Shown: piece after piece, positions 12,801 through 22,930 of the stretch | Layout: each line of letters opens with the position of its first letter | Numbering within the stretch: the stretch's first letter is position 1 | Origin: Branchiostoma floridae | Taxonomy: Eukaryota > Chordata > Leptocardii > Amphioxiformes > Branchiostomatidae | Reading direction: 5' to 3' | Assembly: GCF_000003815.2 (NCBI RefSeq) | Contig: NC_049983.1 | Span: 18,243,231 to 18,305,230, forward strand | Length of the DNA: 62,000 nt | Program-made: the position numbers and the translations under genes | The notes under the pieces: generated by a model | Told to the model about the DNA's origin: nothing | The model's input: the letters and a program-made list of their open reading frames with translations, nothing else | Database searches by the model: none

Positions 12801-15642
12801 CCGCGGTGAAACCACCTGCAGTCTGAGGACAAAACAGTATCAGTTGTGCAATCAATTTGTCAACTTTCAGCAAGGCAACTACAGTTATGCAGGACTTAGA
12901 GATACTGTTGTACACATGGGAGGGAGTCAGAAGTTTGCAAGTACTGGGCAGAGAGTGGCAGGTGAGTGACAGGCTTAGGCAGCTCAGAGACTACTGAACC
13001 TCACAGTGGAGAAGAAGGCAAAGACAGAATTTACAATTGGCAAATTACAGAATGATAATTTTCTTCAACGGACTACTGAATTTTTTATCACACATCTATG
13101 ACTGTCAAAATTATGTCAGTTTGCTGTAAATTGTTGTAATCCTGTCATTCACTATACATGGTTTTTACATGTGCTTTGTTAACGTATTTGTAGCTGCCAT
13201 GCTTTCTTTTTGTTGTTTGTTTTGCAAAAAGTAATAAAGAATGATTGAAAAAAAAAATACATGTATGTGACAGAGACTTGAGACAAAAGTCCTGGATTCA
13301 GTTCTTGGCCTTACCACTTGATCCAGTTTGTTGGGGTATGTCGACTTGTTCTTTGCCCTCCTCCCTATCCACATCAATGGACCTTTCTGAGGATGTTCCA
13401 CATAACCATTCACATGGACACCGTACTGTTTCACTCCCAGGAGAGCTGTAGAGAGTAGGTAGCAATGTTATCAAAGCAACCTCAATCTAATCTGTTGGTT
13501 CTGGGATTTGTAACATTTGATTAGTGTTTCATGGTTCCTAAATGGTTCCTATATACACATAGCATTTCCTTTTAGTTGTTATAAGCTACATGTATATAAT
13601 TGTGCATATCGTCATAAGAAATCTCAATATCTTTAGTTATACAAGAGTGTTATCTAATGACAATAAATATCAGCATTTCAAAATCAATGATATCTTATAA
13701 TTTTTAATACTCTGCTTGAGACTATTCCAGGAGTGATCACATGTATGTACCAGTGACTCACCGGTGGCTGTTCTCTCCATCCTGAACACTGGGGGACTGC
13801 TTCTCTGGTGAAAAACGTCATACATCTATAGAGTAGAAAAAAAGACAAAACAATGCAGTATACAAACTTAAGGCTTTTCAAATGATATAGTGATCACTTT
13901 TGTATTGCACTTCAGCACATATACACTTGTAACTGATAAGCAACTAAACCTTTTTTTTTCTATGCCTGATTTACCCGAATGCATTATCCGATGGATATAT
14001 CAGTTGCCACTATTGACTATGGAGAATTATAATATTTTAAAAATACCATTTTAAATTGATCAAGTACAACAGACTTTTTACACTGAAGCACCCAGAAGTA
14101 GATAATTTTTGTTTGTTTGTTTGTTTGTTTGTTTGTGCCCTTACCTCGTCTCTCCAACCCTTCAGAGCGATGAAGTCCCCCTCCTCCCTCAGCCTCAGCA
14201 TGACCTCCTGTACTCTGGCTGTTCTCTCTTCATAAGTCTGCAGGCTGGGACACAACGACACCTACATTCACAAATAACATCAAATGCAGTTTATGATATA
14301 ATAAACCATGAGTTATATTTATGTTAAGGAATTCTAAAAGTTTTTCTGTAGTGTCAGCATGACACATTTGCTTGTCTGAACAAAAATTTCTGAAATCAAT
14401 TTGGATAACACTGTCAAGTCTACAAGCTATCCTTTTATTCCTTTAACAGAGTTTAATGTGATCCTTACCTGTTTCTCCTCCACCATGAAGACATCAGGAA
14501 ACCTCTGGATATGTTTCTCAACACCTGGCCACACCCAGCCCACCTGCTGACCATCCACCAGAAAGGGTTTACACATGGCACGTGAGGAACCTGGCAGGTG
14601 CAGAATGGGTACAGACAGGTGAGAAACCTGGCTCATAAAGATGGGTAGACAAGGTGCACCACAAACTTAGACAGGTGCAAAAACCTGTCATGTGCACCAT
14701 GAGTAAGGCACAAGACTTATCAGGTGAACCACAAAATTGGACAGGTGCAAACCCTGTCAGGTGCACCACAAGTATGGACAGGTGCAAACCCTGTCAGGTG
14801 CACCACAAGTATGGACAGGTGCAAACCCTGCCAGGTGCACCACAAGTATGGACAGGTGCAAACCCTGTCAGGTGCACCACAAGTATGGACAGGTGCAAAC
14901 CCTGTCAGGTGCACCACAAGTATGGACAGGTGCAAACCCTGCCAGGTGCACCACAAGTATGGACAGGTGCAAACCCTGTCAGGTGCACCACAAGTATGGA
15001 CAGGTGCAAACCCTGTCAGGTGCACCACAAGTATGGACAGGTGATAAACCTGTAAGGTTCACAATGGCTACAGTCAGGTGAGAAAACTGTTAGGTACACA
15101 ACAGGTACAGACAGGTGAGAAAGCTTGTCAGGTGTACTGCAGGTATAGACAGGTAAGAAACCATGGACAGGTCAGCAGCGTCACCTAAGTTGTTGCATAC
15201 TAGTCTCAGCCCGACCCGAGTCCCGGCTCTCCAGTTCTGCGTAATTTACTGTATAGTAGTATTAGTACGGAACACGTTTTAACTAACGATTCACTTGTGT
15301 TTGTCGATGGTGATGTTGCTAGCTGATATATGGTCGTTTTAACCACTCTCTTTTAAATGACTTGGTTACACAGTTTACTAGTATGTCCTGGAATTCGTGT
15401 GCTATGTCACGCTCATGAACTAGAGCAGCGTTGCCCCCCTCCCCGCGGCCCCTTTTGCAAAGGACGCTGAAACTCTACTTTGAAATGAATGTGCCTAACT
15501 AAACGATAATACCAAGCTTATAAGAACATTGGCAATGTATTCTAAGCATAGGTAAAGTAAGACATCACTTACCAGGTTGGAAAAAGTTGTTACAACGTCC
15601 GACAAGTTTGGAAAGCATTAGTTCCGACCAGGAGGCGGCCAT
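706..15642 (-). CDS. DUF4743-type Nudix hydrolase (Tnr3/YJR142W/AtNUDT20-like), complete gene, 8 coding exons
   Basis: Eight exons on the minus strand join with consistent phases: 15573-15642, 14469-14590, 14145-14261, 13762-13825, 13315-13445, 12704-12822, 3467-3599 and 706-834. Total 885 nt, 294 residues plus stop. The N-terminal half (CKPFLVDGQQVGWV, then GWRDE) is the DUF4743 region. The Nudix box is in exon 6 (AGGFTAGLTVQEVL, then KECAEEANI), with KEC in place of the usual REL, as in this subfamily. Exon 7 carries FDLKLP and NTDGEV. Known relatives in yeast and plants hydrolyse damaged thiamin diphosphates (oxothiamin and oxythiamin diphosphate), so a metabolite-repair role, probably in the cytosol or mitochondria, is inferred. 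The ATG is chosen because it follows the only upstream donor-matched frame and sits in a YY1-type promoter site. The C terminus may instead use a further exon outside the window, since relatives continue a few residues past PDQ. Confidence 0.92.
835..3466. other. Intron 7 of the Nudix gene
   Basis: AT-rich intronic DNA with no further coding signal. Around 2255-2400 there is sequence resembling a degraded SINE-like insertion (a CTTTCTCAAGGACACAA motif and tRNA-like trailing sequence), but I cannot define its ends. Confidence 0.6.
3467..3599 (-). CDS. Nudix gene exon 7
   Basis: 133 nt, acceptor CAG at 3600-3602, donor GTATCT at 3461-3466. Encodes YFYEDERGLFPEIQFVFDLK then DFQPVNTDGEVSEFYLWDMD. 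The F-DL-LP-DF-P-N-DGEV pattern is diagnostic of this Nudix subfamily. It is separated from exon 6 by a 9.1-kb intron. Confidence 0.94.
4205..4400 (+). repeat. tRNA-derived SINE-like element
   Basis: A GTAGTGGTTGTTAGTG stretch at about 4215-4230 resembles a polymerase III A box, and GAGTTCAAATCCC at 4257-4269 resembles a B box at the expected spacing. They are followed by an unrelated body (CTGTCTCCAGGACTG onward). The head is tRNA-like but cannot fold into a complete functional tRNA. Ends are uncertain. Confidence 0.5.
7475..7560 (+). repeat. Dispersed repeat with DR1-type site, copy 1
   Basis: Shares AGGAAATG..., GGGACCTTTGACCTAAC, TCCTGTCAGTG and GTGCCTAGCATGTG-like segments with 26591-26672. 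GGACCTTTGACCT at 7510-7522 is one base from a perfect DR1 nuclear-receptor element. Confidence 0.6.
8306..8405. other. Assembly gap (100 N)
   Basis: A run of exactly 100 N, the usual placeholder for a gap of unknown length, in Nudix intron 6. Confidence 0.99.
8727..8762. repeat. Near-perfect palindrome, 17-bp arms
   Basis: The left arm 8727-8743 (AAAAGTGGTCGGTTATT) and right arm 8746-8762 are complementary at 16 of 17 positions, with a 2-nt centre. It can extrude as a hairpin or cruciform. Confidence 0.85.
9041..9094. repeat. Perfect inverted repeat, 20-bp arms and 14-nt loop
   Basis: Arms 9041-9060 (CATATAGTAAGGTTCTTTTA) and 9075-9094 are perfectly complementary. A near-identical 14-nt direct repeat (GTGTTTTGCATCTT / GTGTTTCGCATCTT) lies at 8995-9008 and 9094-9107, partly flanking it. 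Confidence 0.9.
11344..11443. other. Assembly gap (100 N)
   Basis: A run of exactly 100 N in Nudix intron 6. An apparent frame running across it is an artefact. Confidence 0.99.
12704..12822 (-). CDS. Nudix gene exon 6 (Nudix box)
   Basis: 119 nt, acceptor CAG at 12823-12825, donor GTCAGT at 12698-12703. Encodes TAGGFTAGLTVQE then VLVKECAEEANIP. The paired glutamates of the EExxx box that bind Mg2+ are present. Ends in the first two bases of a Ser codon completed by exon 7. Confidence 0.94.
13315..13445 (-). CDS. Nudix gene exon 5
   Basis: 131 nt, acceptor CAG at 13446-13448, donor GTAAGG at 13309-13314. Encodes GVKQYGVHVNGYV and MWIGRRAKNKSTYPNKLDQV, the core of the Nudix fold leading into the substrate loop (WIGRRA..K.T.P..LD is diagnostic of the thiamin-repair subfamily). 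Confidence 0.94.
13762..13825 (-). CDS. Nudix gene exon 4
   Basis: 64 nt encoding MYDVFHQRSSPPVFRMERTA then T and one base. The acceptor TAG is at 13826-13828 and the donor GTGAGT at 13756-13761. Matches the Y-x-V-F....P.F..ER segment of the family (plant proteins have YPV-type equivalents). Confidence 0.9.
14110..14136. repeat. (GTTT)n microsatellite
   Basis: About seven GTTT units beginning just 3 nt downstream of the exon 3 donor on the minus strand, so the intron starts with an AAAC tract close to the splice site. Confidence 0.9.
14145..14261 (-). CDS. Nudix gene exon 3 (DUF4743)
   Basis: 39 codons in phase 0. The acceptor TAG is at 14262-14264 and the donor GTAAGG at 14139-14144. Encodes the helical segment TYEERTARVQEVMLRLREEG followed by LKGWRDE, a DUF4743 signature (the R-x-E-x-W/GWRDE type motif). 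Confidence 0.92.
14469..14590 (-). CDS. Nudix gene exon 2 (DUF4743)
   Basis: The acceptor CAG is at 14591-14593 and the donor GTAAGG at 14463-14468. Encodes CKPFLVDGQQVGWVWPGV and HIQRFPDVF, the conserved start of the DUF4743 domain. Ends in phase 0. Confidence 0.92.
14640..15170. repeat. 37-bp minisatellite with CAGGTG E-boxes in Nudix intron 1
   Basis: Tandem units of 37 bp (GTATGGACAGGTGCAAACCC, then TGTCAGGTGCACCACAA) are nearly identical from about 14735 to 15040, with degenerate units on both sides. Every unit contains two CAGGTG hexamers. One variable base (CTGTCA versus CTGCCA) follows the order T,T,C,T,T,C,T,T at 14754 to 15013, giving a 111-bp higher-order period. Frames are open on both strands only because the unit lacks stops; there is no coding evidence. 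Confidence 0.92.
15573..15642 (-). CDS. Nudix gene exon 1 (start codon)
   Basis: ATG at 15640-15642, encoding MAASWSELMLSKLVGRCNNF and three more residues plus one base. The donor GTAAGT occupies 15567-15572. The peptide matches the leading helix of DUF4743 proteins in character. Confidence 0.88.
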
Positions 15643-15660
15643 CTTGAATAAGTAGCTACA
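15631..15660 (-). promoter_or_regulatory. YY1-type site over the Nudix start codon
   Basis: On the minus strand the start codon lies in CAAGATGGCCGCC, a close match to the YY1 motif (AAnATGGCGGC) that commonly overlaps the translation start of short-5'UTR housekeeping genes. Inferred core promoter; no TATA box is seen. Confidence 0.45.
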
Positions 15661-16508
15661 TATGCAGAACCGCAGATTCGCACCATGAAAACTCCGCCCG
15701 TTTCGGCACAACATATGATTATATGGTGTAAAAAGATTTTATGTCGTTGCTTTGATTATTTTCTAACATTTTTCATGCATAGTAACGTTATTTATATGTG
15801 AAATGTGCATTAGTATCGCGAGAAGGAAAGATATTCATTAACATGTGCTTGATGACAGGTCAGCACCAAGGACAGGAACTGCCTAAAGTTTTGCCTGCGA
15901 GAACGGTGAAAAAACACTTTCCGGCAATGTATAAGAATTGACGTTGACATGTTATCGGCGTTGAAATCTGACTGCGTAAAGATTATTTCGCCTAACGTAC
16001 TTTTCTTGATACGTGACGGACAAAATGCTCTTCGGACGAACAATAACTTGCTACTCTTTTCATGACCGAACATTTTGCGTTGCGGTTTCAAGTACGATAG
16101 CGGTCATTGTGGTCATCAAATTGTGGTAAATCTATCTAACTTACTGCTATCCCTAATGGAAATTCCTGCTTCGAAAGCCTTCATCTGACATATTGATTTA
16201 ATACCCGGGACGCCGATGTCAATAATCATTCACGGATCACTCAGAATCTCCTCTGACAGACCTAATTGAACACATAGTGTTTACATGGCCGGATTAGGAG
16301 GGATCAGAAGAGCTTTCTCATAACGTATCATTTACATCCGGGTGTCAGATAATGGGCTTCGTGGTGCCAATCAATGTGCCAATGATGAGTTGTTTGTTTC
16401 TCTCGTCTAATTTGTGGTGAAAGTCCTCTCCATCGGAAAAGTATCGTTGAAAACTAGACATATGGATCACTATTGGGAGAGTTTTTATTTGTTGTCAGGT
16501 CAAAGTGA

Positions 16509-16809
16509 CTTGATTATATGGATGACACATGTGCATGACAAATTTCGTCCGTTTCAAAAAGAGTTTGTGACTATGCTGAATTAGCTGCAAAATGAGGAAA
16601 TATATGCTCTGGATTTTTAAAAAAAACTCGGAAAGCTTACACCAATGAAAAGAACTAAAATCAAGAATATATTGTTTGGTATGTCATATTTTTGCATACT
16701 CAGTCATTAGTTTATACTACATGTATTTTTTCCCCCAATTTTTCCTTCGCACGCTAGCTCGCATTAGCTTTTCAGTGCCCAGATGATTTTATCCATTTGA
16801 TTATATCAG
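16509..16809. mobile_element. Short inverted-repeat element (MITE-like), copy 2
   Basis: The left end CTTGATTATATGGATGACA at 16509 and the right end near 16784-16809 (ATCCATTTGATTATATCA) are inverted relatives. Left and right internal flanks (CAAATTTCGTCCGTTTC... and GCTCGCATTAGCTTTTCAG) match those of the larger copy at 44.24-45.11 kb. No coding capacity, so non-autonomous. Confidence 0.65.
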
Positions 16810-18419
16810 TTTGGCTTAAGTTCATTTCATCTGGTAGAGGAGTGAGAGTGACGTATCAATTATGTCATAGAATATTTCAATTGATAATCACTGTCCCATG
16901 ATGATATGTCCATATCCTCTCTCTTTATCTTTTTTTATTTTTTTTCTTCCTTCCCCTTTCCTTCTTAAAAAAAACACTGAGGCAAGCAACAAAGCCTCAA
17001 CAGTTTCAAGCTCTTATTGCCTGGAGTCTTCACTTGAAGTGTTTCCACAACAGATCGGTTTTAATTAGGAGCATCATTGATATTGCGCATATTCATAGAT
17101 GTATTAATTGGTATTTACTATGCAGGCCTCATCTGCCCCGAGTAATTAGCGTTGTTTGGGTGGAACATGTAAATATTTGTCATTTGGTTCCCGTAGAAAC
17201 AAGATACATATATTACAGTATGGGATACTGCTCCATAGACTGGAATCAGTCGTGTTCCTCAAGGATCGTTTCTCGACCTATTACTACAAAGTATACATTT
17301 TATCCACACCCTTAAGTACTAACGATACATGACGACAACGTGTTGTCACTGTCGTGTCAAACTGCCTTATTAGCGTCTTTTGACCCATAATTTACATACG
17401 GCCACTGCCAATGACTATGGACAGCAAGTAAAATTTGTCTATTCATAACTGTTTTTGATTGATGGGTTGATGGTATGTTGATTTTCTCATTTCATATTCT
17501 GTTTGCATGATGATTTCGGTGTCATCTAGACCGCTACTAAAAACGGAGAGAATTAAAATAGACACATGTGGCCACGTGATGCTAGTGTAACATTATGAGC
17601 ATAGAATGTCATATTGTGACTGATTGTATTGGCATTTACCTATCAGTTGGAGATACATGTGGGGGGGTGATGCAAATTAGCTCTTATTCGGCAAATCCAT
17701 ATTCAAAAACGTCACTTTGACCTTCACGGTAATTACAGACCTACATTTGATACCCGCCAGGTGTAAACTATAGATAGCGTGTTTGCATTAAAAACATTCA
17801 TACGTCAAATCTGCCTAAAACCACCGCTTACAGGTATAGCGTCTGTAAATAGGGCAAGATCAAATAGCAAATCGATCTGACATAAACGGAAAACGCATTC
17901 AACAGAAGCATCCTGCTAGGAGGCTACTACGAATGACCGAATGGCGACTAAAATATAAGTAATCCTTTCATCTTGACGTAGGAATTTCGTGTACATGGCT
18001 ACCGTTCCATTACCTCATGATTTTTGTGTAGACTTTTATCTAAATAGACAAGGTTGTAATGTTAGGAGCTGGTCTTTCAAACATCGTGCCCAAATTCCGC
18101 CACAGCAATGAATTATTGATTAGGTACAGCTTACGTCCTATCGACCGTGCGAGGCCGACGTAATGTCTTTCATTTACACATCTAATTTCTGCCCCGATGC
18201 CCACCTGGTCAGAAAGGAAGGGAAAGAAACTGCACCGCCATTATCGAACATATCGGAGCAAATATATTCTTAACAACTGATCAAATAAATGGTAAGATTG
18301 ATACGCGCTCTAGTTTATGCCGTTCACTTCCAAGAAAGGAAAAGAATTAAGAAAATTTACAACAGGAAATGAAAATCGGGAGAAATATTGAAATTCCGGC
18401 ATTCCCGGTAGATTTGAAA

Positions 18420-18760
18420 GGGAATTCTATCGATCCGCGGGAGGACAATGAGAGGATGTATCCCGACCAGATGGGTCGTGAAAGGAAAATGAAATATTCA
18501 TTCCGCGCACATGCGCACTAGCCGGATTCGCCGTCCCCTTCCCGCGTCTGTGAGGCATCTGACCGCCGCCCTTGGAAAAGGAACCGCCGAGGAAATTTTT
18601 ATCACCGTCTCTTCTCCAGGATCCATCAAAACTGTGAGTACGTTTGTCTGTATGATTCTTCCTCGGGAGTAGGCAGGTGTTGTTTGCGTTTAGCCTGAGG
18701 GAGGGAATGCCCCGGTTGGGGGGAGGGGCGGGACCCCGCGGAACGCTTCACCTGTCCCGC
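18420..18760. promoter_or_regulatory. CpG-rich block with a possible splice donor
   Basis: GC- and CpG-rich DNA stands out from AT-rich surroundings. A donor-like CT/GTGAGTACG occurs at about 18631. It could be a promoter with a noncoding first exon of an unidentified transcript; transcription direction and target are not visible from sequence. Confidence 0.25.
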
Positions 18761-21739
18761 CCGTGTTTAAATCGTGAGTCGGTGCAGTTGGCCGTTAGAG
18801 AACCCAACGCAAGAGTGAATATTCCAGCAACCATGCGGGAAGATCGTAGCAAGCAACGATGGTTGAAAACTCGTAAGGTTTACAAATTAGTAGGGACGGG
18901 AGGTGCTTTCCTCAGGGGCTCTGTATACGCCTGTGGCCTATGTGAGGGTCTTTTCATTATTTATTGAATATGCGTCCCATATAACCGGGTGATATGGGGC
19001 ACGCTAGTAGACTCCCAGAATACAAGATTGCGGAAGCCATTCTAATCAGAATTTCTGTTGTGTATGCTGCTGCAGTAGGCATTTATATGGAATTCTGCAA
19101 ATGCTCTTGAGATTCCGTTTGTCATTGCGCGTACGTACTCAGGGTCACCTCGTCTCAGCATGGTGAATCTTGTTAATGATAGGTGGGTGCTCCGCTCTGC
19201 GTGCAACGGAATGTAAATAAGGTCATATAGGACAAAAATAACGAAGTTTCTGTCTGAATTCCTGGCTAGAAATGACAATTCCTTTCAAAGTCACAAAATC
19301 AAGGATAAACTTGTATTCTATGAATTTTTTAGGGCAAGGGAAGGCATTGAAATGGGTCGCGTTTCACCTAGAGTGGATTAATTTCCACTACGGAGATTGG
19401 AATAGCGGAAACGCGCGGAAAATGGTTTGATGGATGTAGGGACACACCTCTCTTAGAGGCCGGAGTAATTTGTTTTATTGGAATATGTTCGTGATGATAC
19501 TATGGGCTCATGGGAGATGATCTCAGGAAAAAAAAACTCAGAAATATAAGAATGGAACTTCTATACTTAGTTTGTAGGCAACTTGTTATCCATTATTCTT
19601 GTATAACTGTCACTTCTACATCTCATATCAAGCAGTAAGAACTGAAGTATTAGTCAGCTAGTCTCTTAGTAATTGTCACTTTCCACCAAAGCCTGTCTTC
19701 TTTCCCTACACTTGTCAAACGCTAATGACTTTTGAGATAGTTTGAAGCGTATTTGACAAAATGCCTGTCGACTTCTATGATTTGTGTTAAGCCTACTTGC
19801 GTTAGCGCAACTCACACTCTTCCCGGCGGCTTCCTTAATTATAAGAAGAAATTTGATGAACATCCCGCCGCAGTGAGCGAGCTCTGATCTTGGAGACGAG
19901 CCATGGATATCCGAATCTCCTGTTGACAAATGGGATGCTGGCATATAATTGAGGGAAGACCTTAAAAGCAAATGCCGTGCTTACCGAGTTGTGAAATGGG
20001 TGTAATGTGGTCCTGAGCTCCGCGGCAGCAGATGGCTCCATCCCTCTGGTTCCAGGGCGGGGGCGCACGTATTTTATACCGAACAGAAAGAATAAAAAAT
20101 GCCTGCTTCCTTACCTCGGGGGACAGAATGGTTTTATCACTCGAGGACACTGTTACCTTGTCGCCGAGGCTAATTGAACCTATAGGGTTGTACAAATCCC
20201 TCAAGTTCAACATCACTTCTGCAGGCTTACGTCTGCAGGAATGCGAGGCAATGTCCTGACATGCCCCCATCTCCACCACTGCGGAATCACAGGGCAGAGA
20301 TTACATTTCGGAAAGTAGAAAGTGGCTTTTCCGGCCCGCGGCTAGCTCTACAAGGCGTAATAGTTTCCCCTCAGGGACAGGGGCACCACGGGAAAATTAA
20401 AAGATAAAATAGAAAATTTAGATCAATACCATTTATGTCTCTAGACAAAAGACGCCTTTAGGCGCGCTTGATGAGGGAAGATATCCTTTTGTCTATCCAA
20501 TGCCTTCTGCAGATTACATATTTACCCTTTAGCAAAAAGTCACGTAAAGGCATGATTACCAGTCTGATTAGGACAGTACATTGCGTTGAATCATTTTGTT
20601 GCATTGATGACATTTGAATTGATTGGCTGTTATCCAGATTATCTTTTTGATTACAACTTTTTTTATTACATTTTTTTCTTTTGCTCTTAAACATTTTTTT
20701 TTCTGAGATCAGCTTGATTGTGCATGTCTCAAGCAAACTCTTCTGGAAATCTAAGGTAATTTCATCATTTCGCGGGCTTCATACAGAACATATGAAAATG
20801 CGATGATGATTAATTGCATGCAGAGTGCTATGTCATGTTGCAGGAATTTCAAAAGCCCCTCGGCCATTCTCAAGATGAAAGCCATATCAAAATTGAAATG
20901 AAAACACACACGTCAACCTCTTGATCACATTCCCATTAATCTGACAGTAACAAGACTTTTAAGTGTGCTTTCATCATGCAGAGTACTTGTACGTGTTGGG
21001 TTGGCCGGCTGCATGCATGCAAAGTTTGAGCTCGTATCAGGATTGCACTGCCCTTGTGTGATCACCTAAGCGTTGAGCTGCTTTGCCTCAAGATATGTTA
21101 AAATGAACTTCCCGTATCTGCTGTTATGACAGCAATTTACGTGGTCTAGGTTTGGTTGGACGTATGTTGCACATAAAGCATGGGGTCCGTAGTGACGTTT
21201 ATGGGGTCGTCAAAAAGCTACGAATAAAATCAAGGTTCCTCCCTCTCCCATAAAACTTTATGCTGAAAAGCCCACTGCTTTCTTAGACCTAACTCCATTC
21301 ACAAGCAAACGATTTTGAAAACACTCCAACTATGAAAATTGGATATTACATATTGGATATTACAGTTTAACTATTCAATAATGACTTCTTCCAACACAGA
21401 TGAACCTTCAACTATCGAAGTTGCTAAACTTTTAAGCTACCCGGGAAATTATTACCTCTTTGTGGAGACGAATATTGCATTGACTAATCCCTATGTGGAT
21501 AAGATTTGCAAATACAGCACGGCTTGATCCTTATATCCACGAACAAACGACTTTCGGGCGTGCTTAGCGCCCCTGCAGTCCCTCCCTACAGGCTATTCAT
21601 GAAAACAGCATGCAACTCAGCATTGTTTCATAACGACGTACGCCCCTGGGCTCTGTGAAGTTCAAACATATCGCATGGGTAACATAAACCCGTAAATATG
21701 AATATCTATTTTTTATTTATGGATCTATCTAGGGGTATA

Positions 21740-21835
21740 TGTTCCTATCTATGGATCTATCTATCTATCTACGTAGCTAGAGTAACAGTAGATCTATGTG
21801 TCTATCTATCTTAGAATCAATCTATCGTAGACAGA
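21740..21835. repeat. Degenerate (ATCT)n microsatellite
   Basis: Interrupted ATCT/GATA-type repeats, including several runs of CTATCTAT. Confidence 0.7.
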
Positions 21836-22730
21836 TAGTTTTCTTTACCCTCGCTTCGTGCCGCTATCAGAAATGACTCATACCGTTGTTATCGCCTCGT
21901 TTGACCCGATTGATGTGTCATCAACTCCCTGTAGATATAAACCCCTGGGTTTGTAGTGTAAATATGACGAATCACGCGAATAACAATCCAGTCCTCAGTC
22001 GTATACATTAATCCGTCAGGACATTAGTGATGAATGACAGAGACAGGTGTAGGGATTATCTTGAGATGCGGAATTGTAAATGTCTGGGTTCTGGGAATGT
22101 AAAAGGTGCGTGAATCACTTCGAATTTTATCCTCACTGAAGCGACGGATCCTTCTCCTTTCGACACGACACATCTGCTTAACATGCTTAACCTATAATCC
22201 TATTAGGTGAACTTATAGATTTTAAGATAATCTAGTTAAGATGCTTGCATAAATACTACATACATCTTGAACATTTTGATATGAACATGAAAAGTGTTAG
22301 TTGTAACGTCTCGAACTCATGTATCATGCAAAATCGTGGTTATCATATAACGTATTGGATACTGGTTGCATCAAATGTTCTGTTGAATGGCACTGCTACT
22401 TCAAACGCTAAGTGACTTGATCATGCTCATGAATAGAAATTAGATCGATCAACAAACCAATGGATGTCCTAAAAATAGGCCAAACATTCAATACACAATA
22501 AACGCAATGCCTAAATATACTGATGGTGTAATTGAGGGTACCATATAGATAACAATAAACTAGACTGAACGTGAAAATGTTGGAAGACACTGTCATAGGA
22601 AGAAGAGCAACTAAATTTCAAGGGCTATTAGGGCAATACTTTCCTACAAGCGACCCTTCTTGTCTTCTTATAGAACATTTGTAGGGGTAAGATGCCATGG
22701 TCAGGTGACTGTACTTACATACACCGATTA

Positions 22731-22808
22731 GAATTTACCTGGCAACGTTCAGGTTTAACCACCCAACATGGTGGGCAGTACTTACGTCATAATCATGTGA
22801 GCGCAAGC
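22731..22808 (+). repeat. YY1/E-box dispersed repeat, copy A
   Basis: Contains GGTTTAACCACCCAACATGG and ATAATCATGTGAGCGCAAGC. Aligns along about 75 bp with copies B-E. The CACGTG position is mutated to CATGTG here. Confidence 0.65.
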
Positions 22809-22930
22809 AGCCTTCCCAAGATTCGTTCCTTCACCGTTCCAAGGCCTTTATTACTTTTCGCACTAGAGAGAGCCTGTCGCATCTACTTTTCGGCGGCTCC
22901 AGGAATCGTCAAAAAACCTTACGAAAACTA

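Noticed and set aside
14654-15081. Open frames of 100-133 codons on both strands over the 37-bp minisatellite
   Set aside because: The unit has no stop in several frames; the length is not a multiple of three, so each frame cycles through the others. It lies in an intron.
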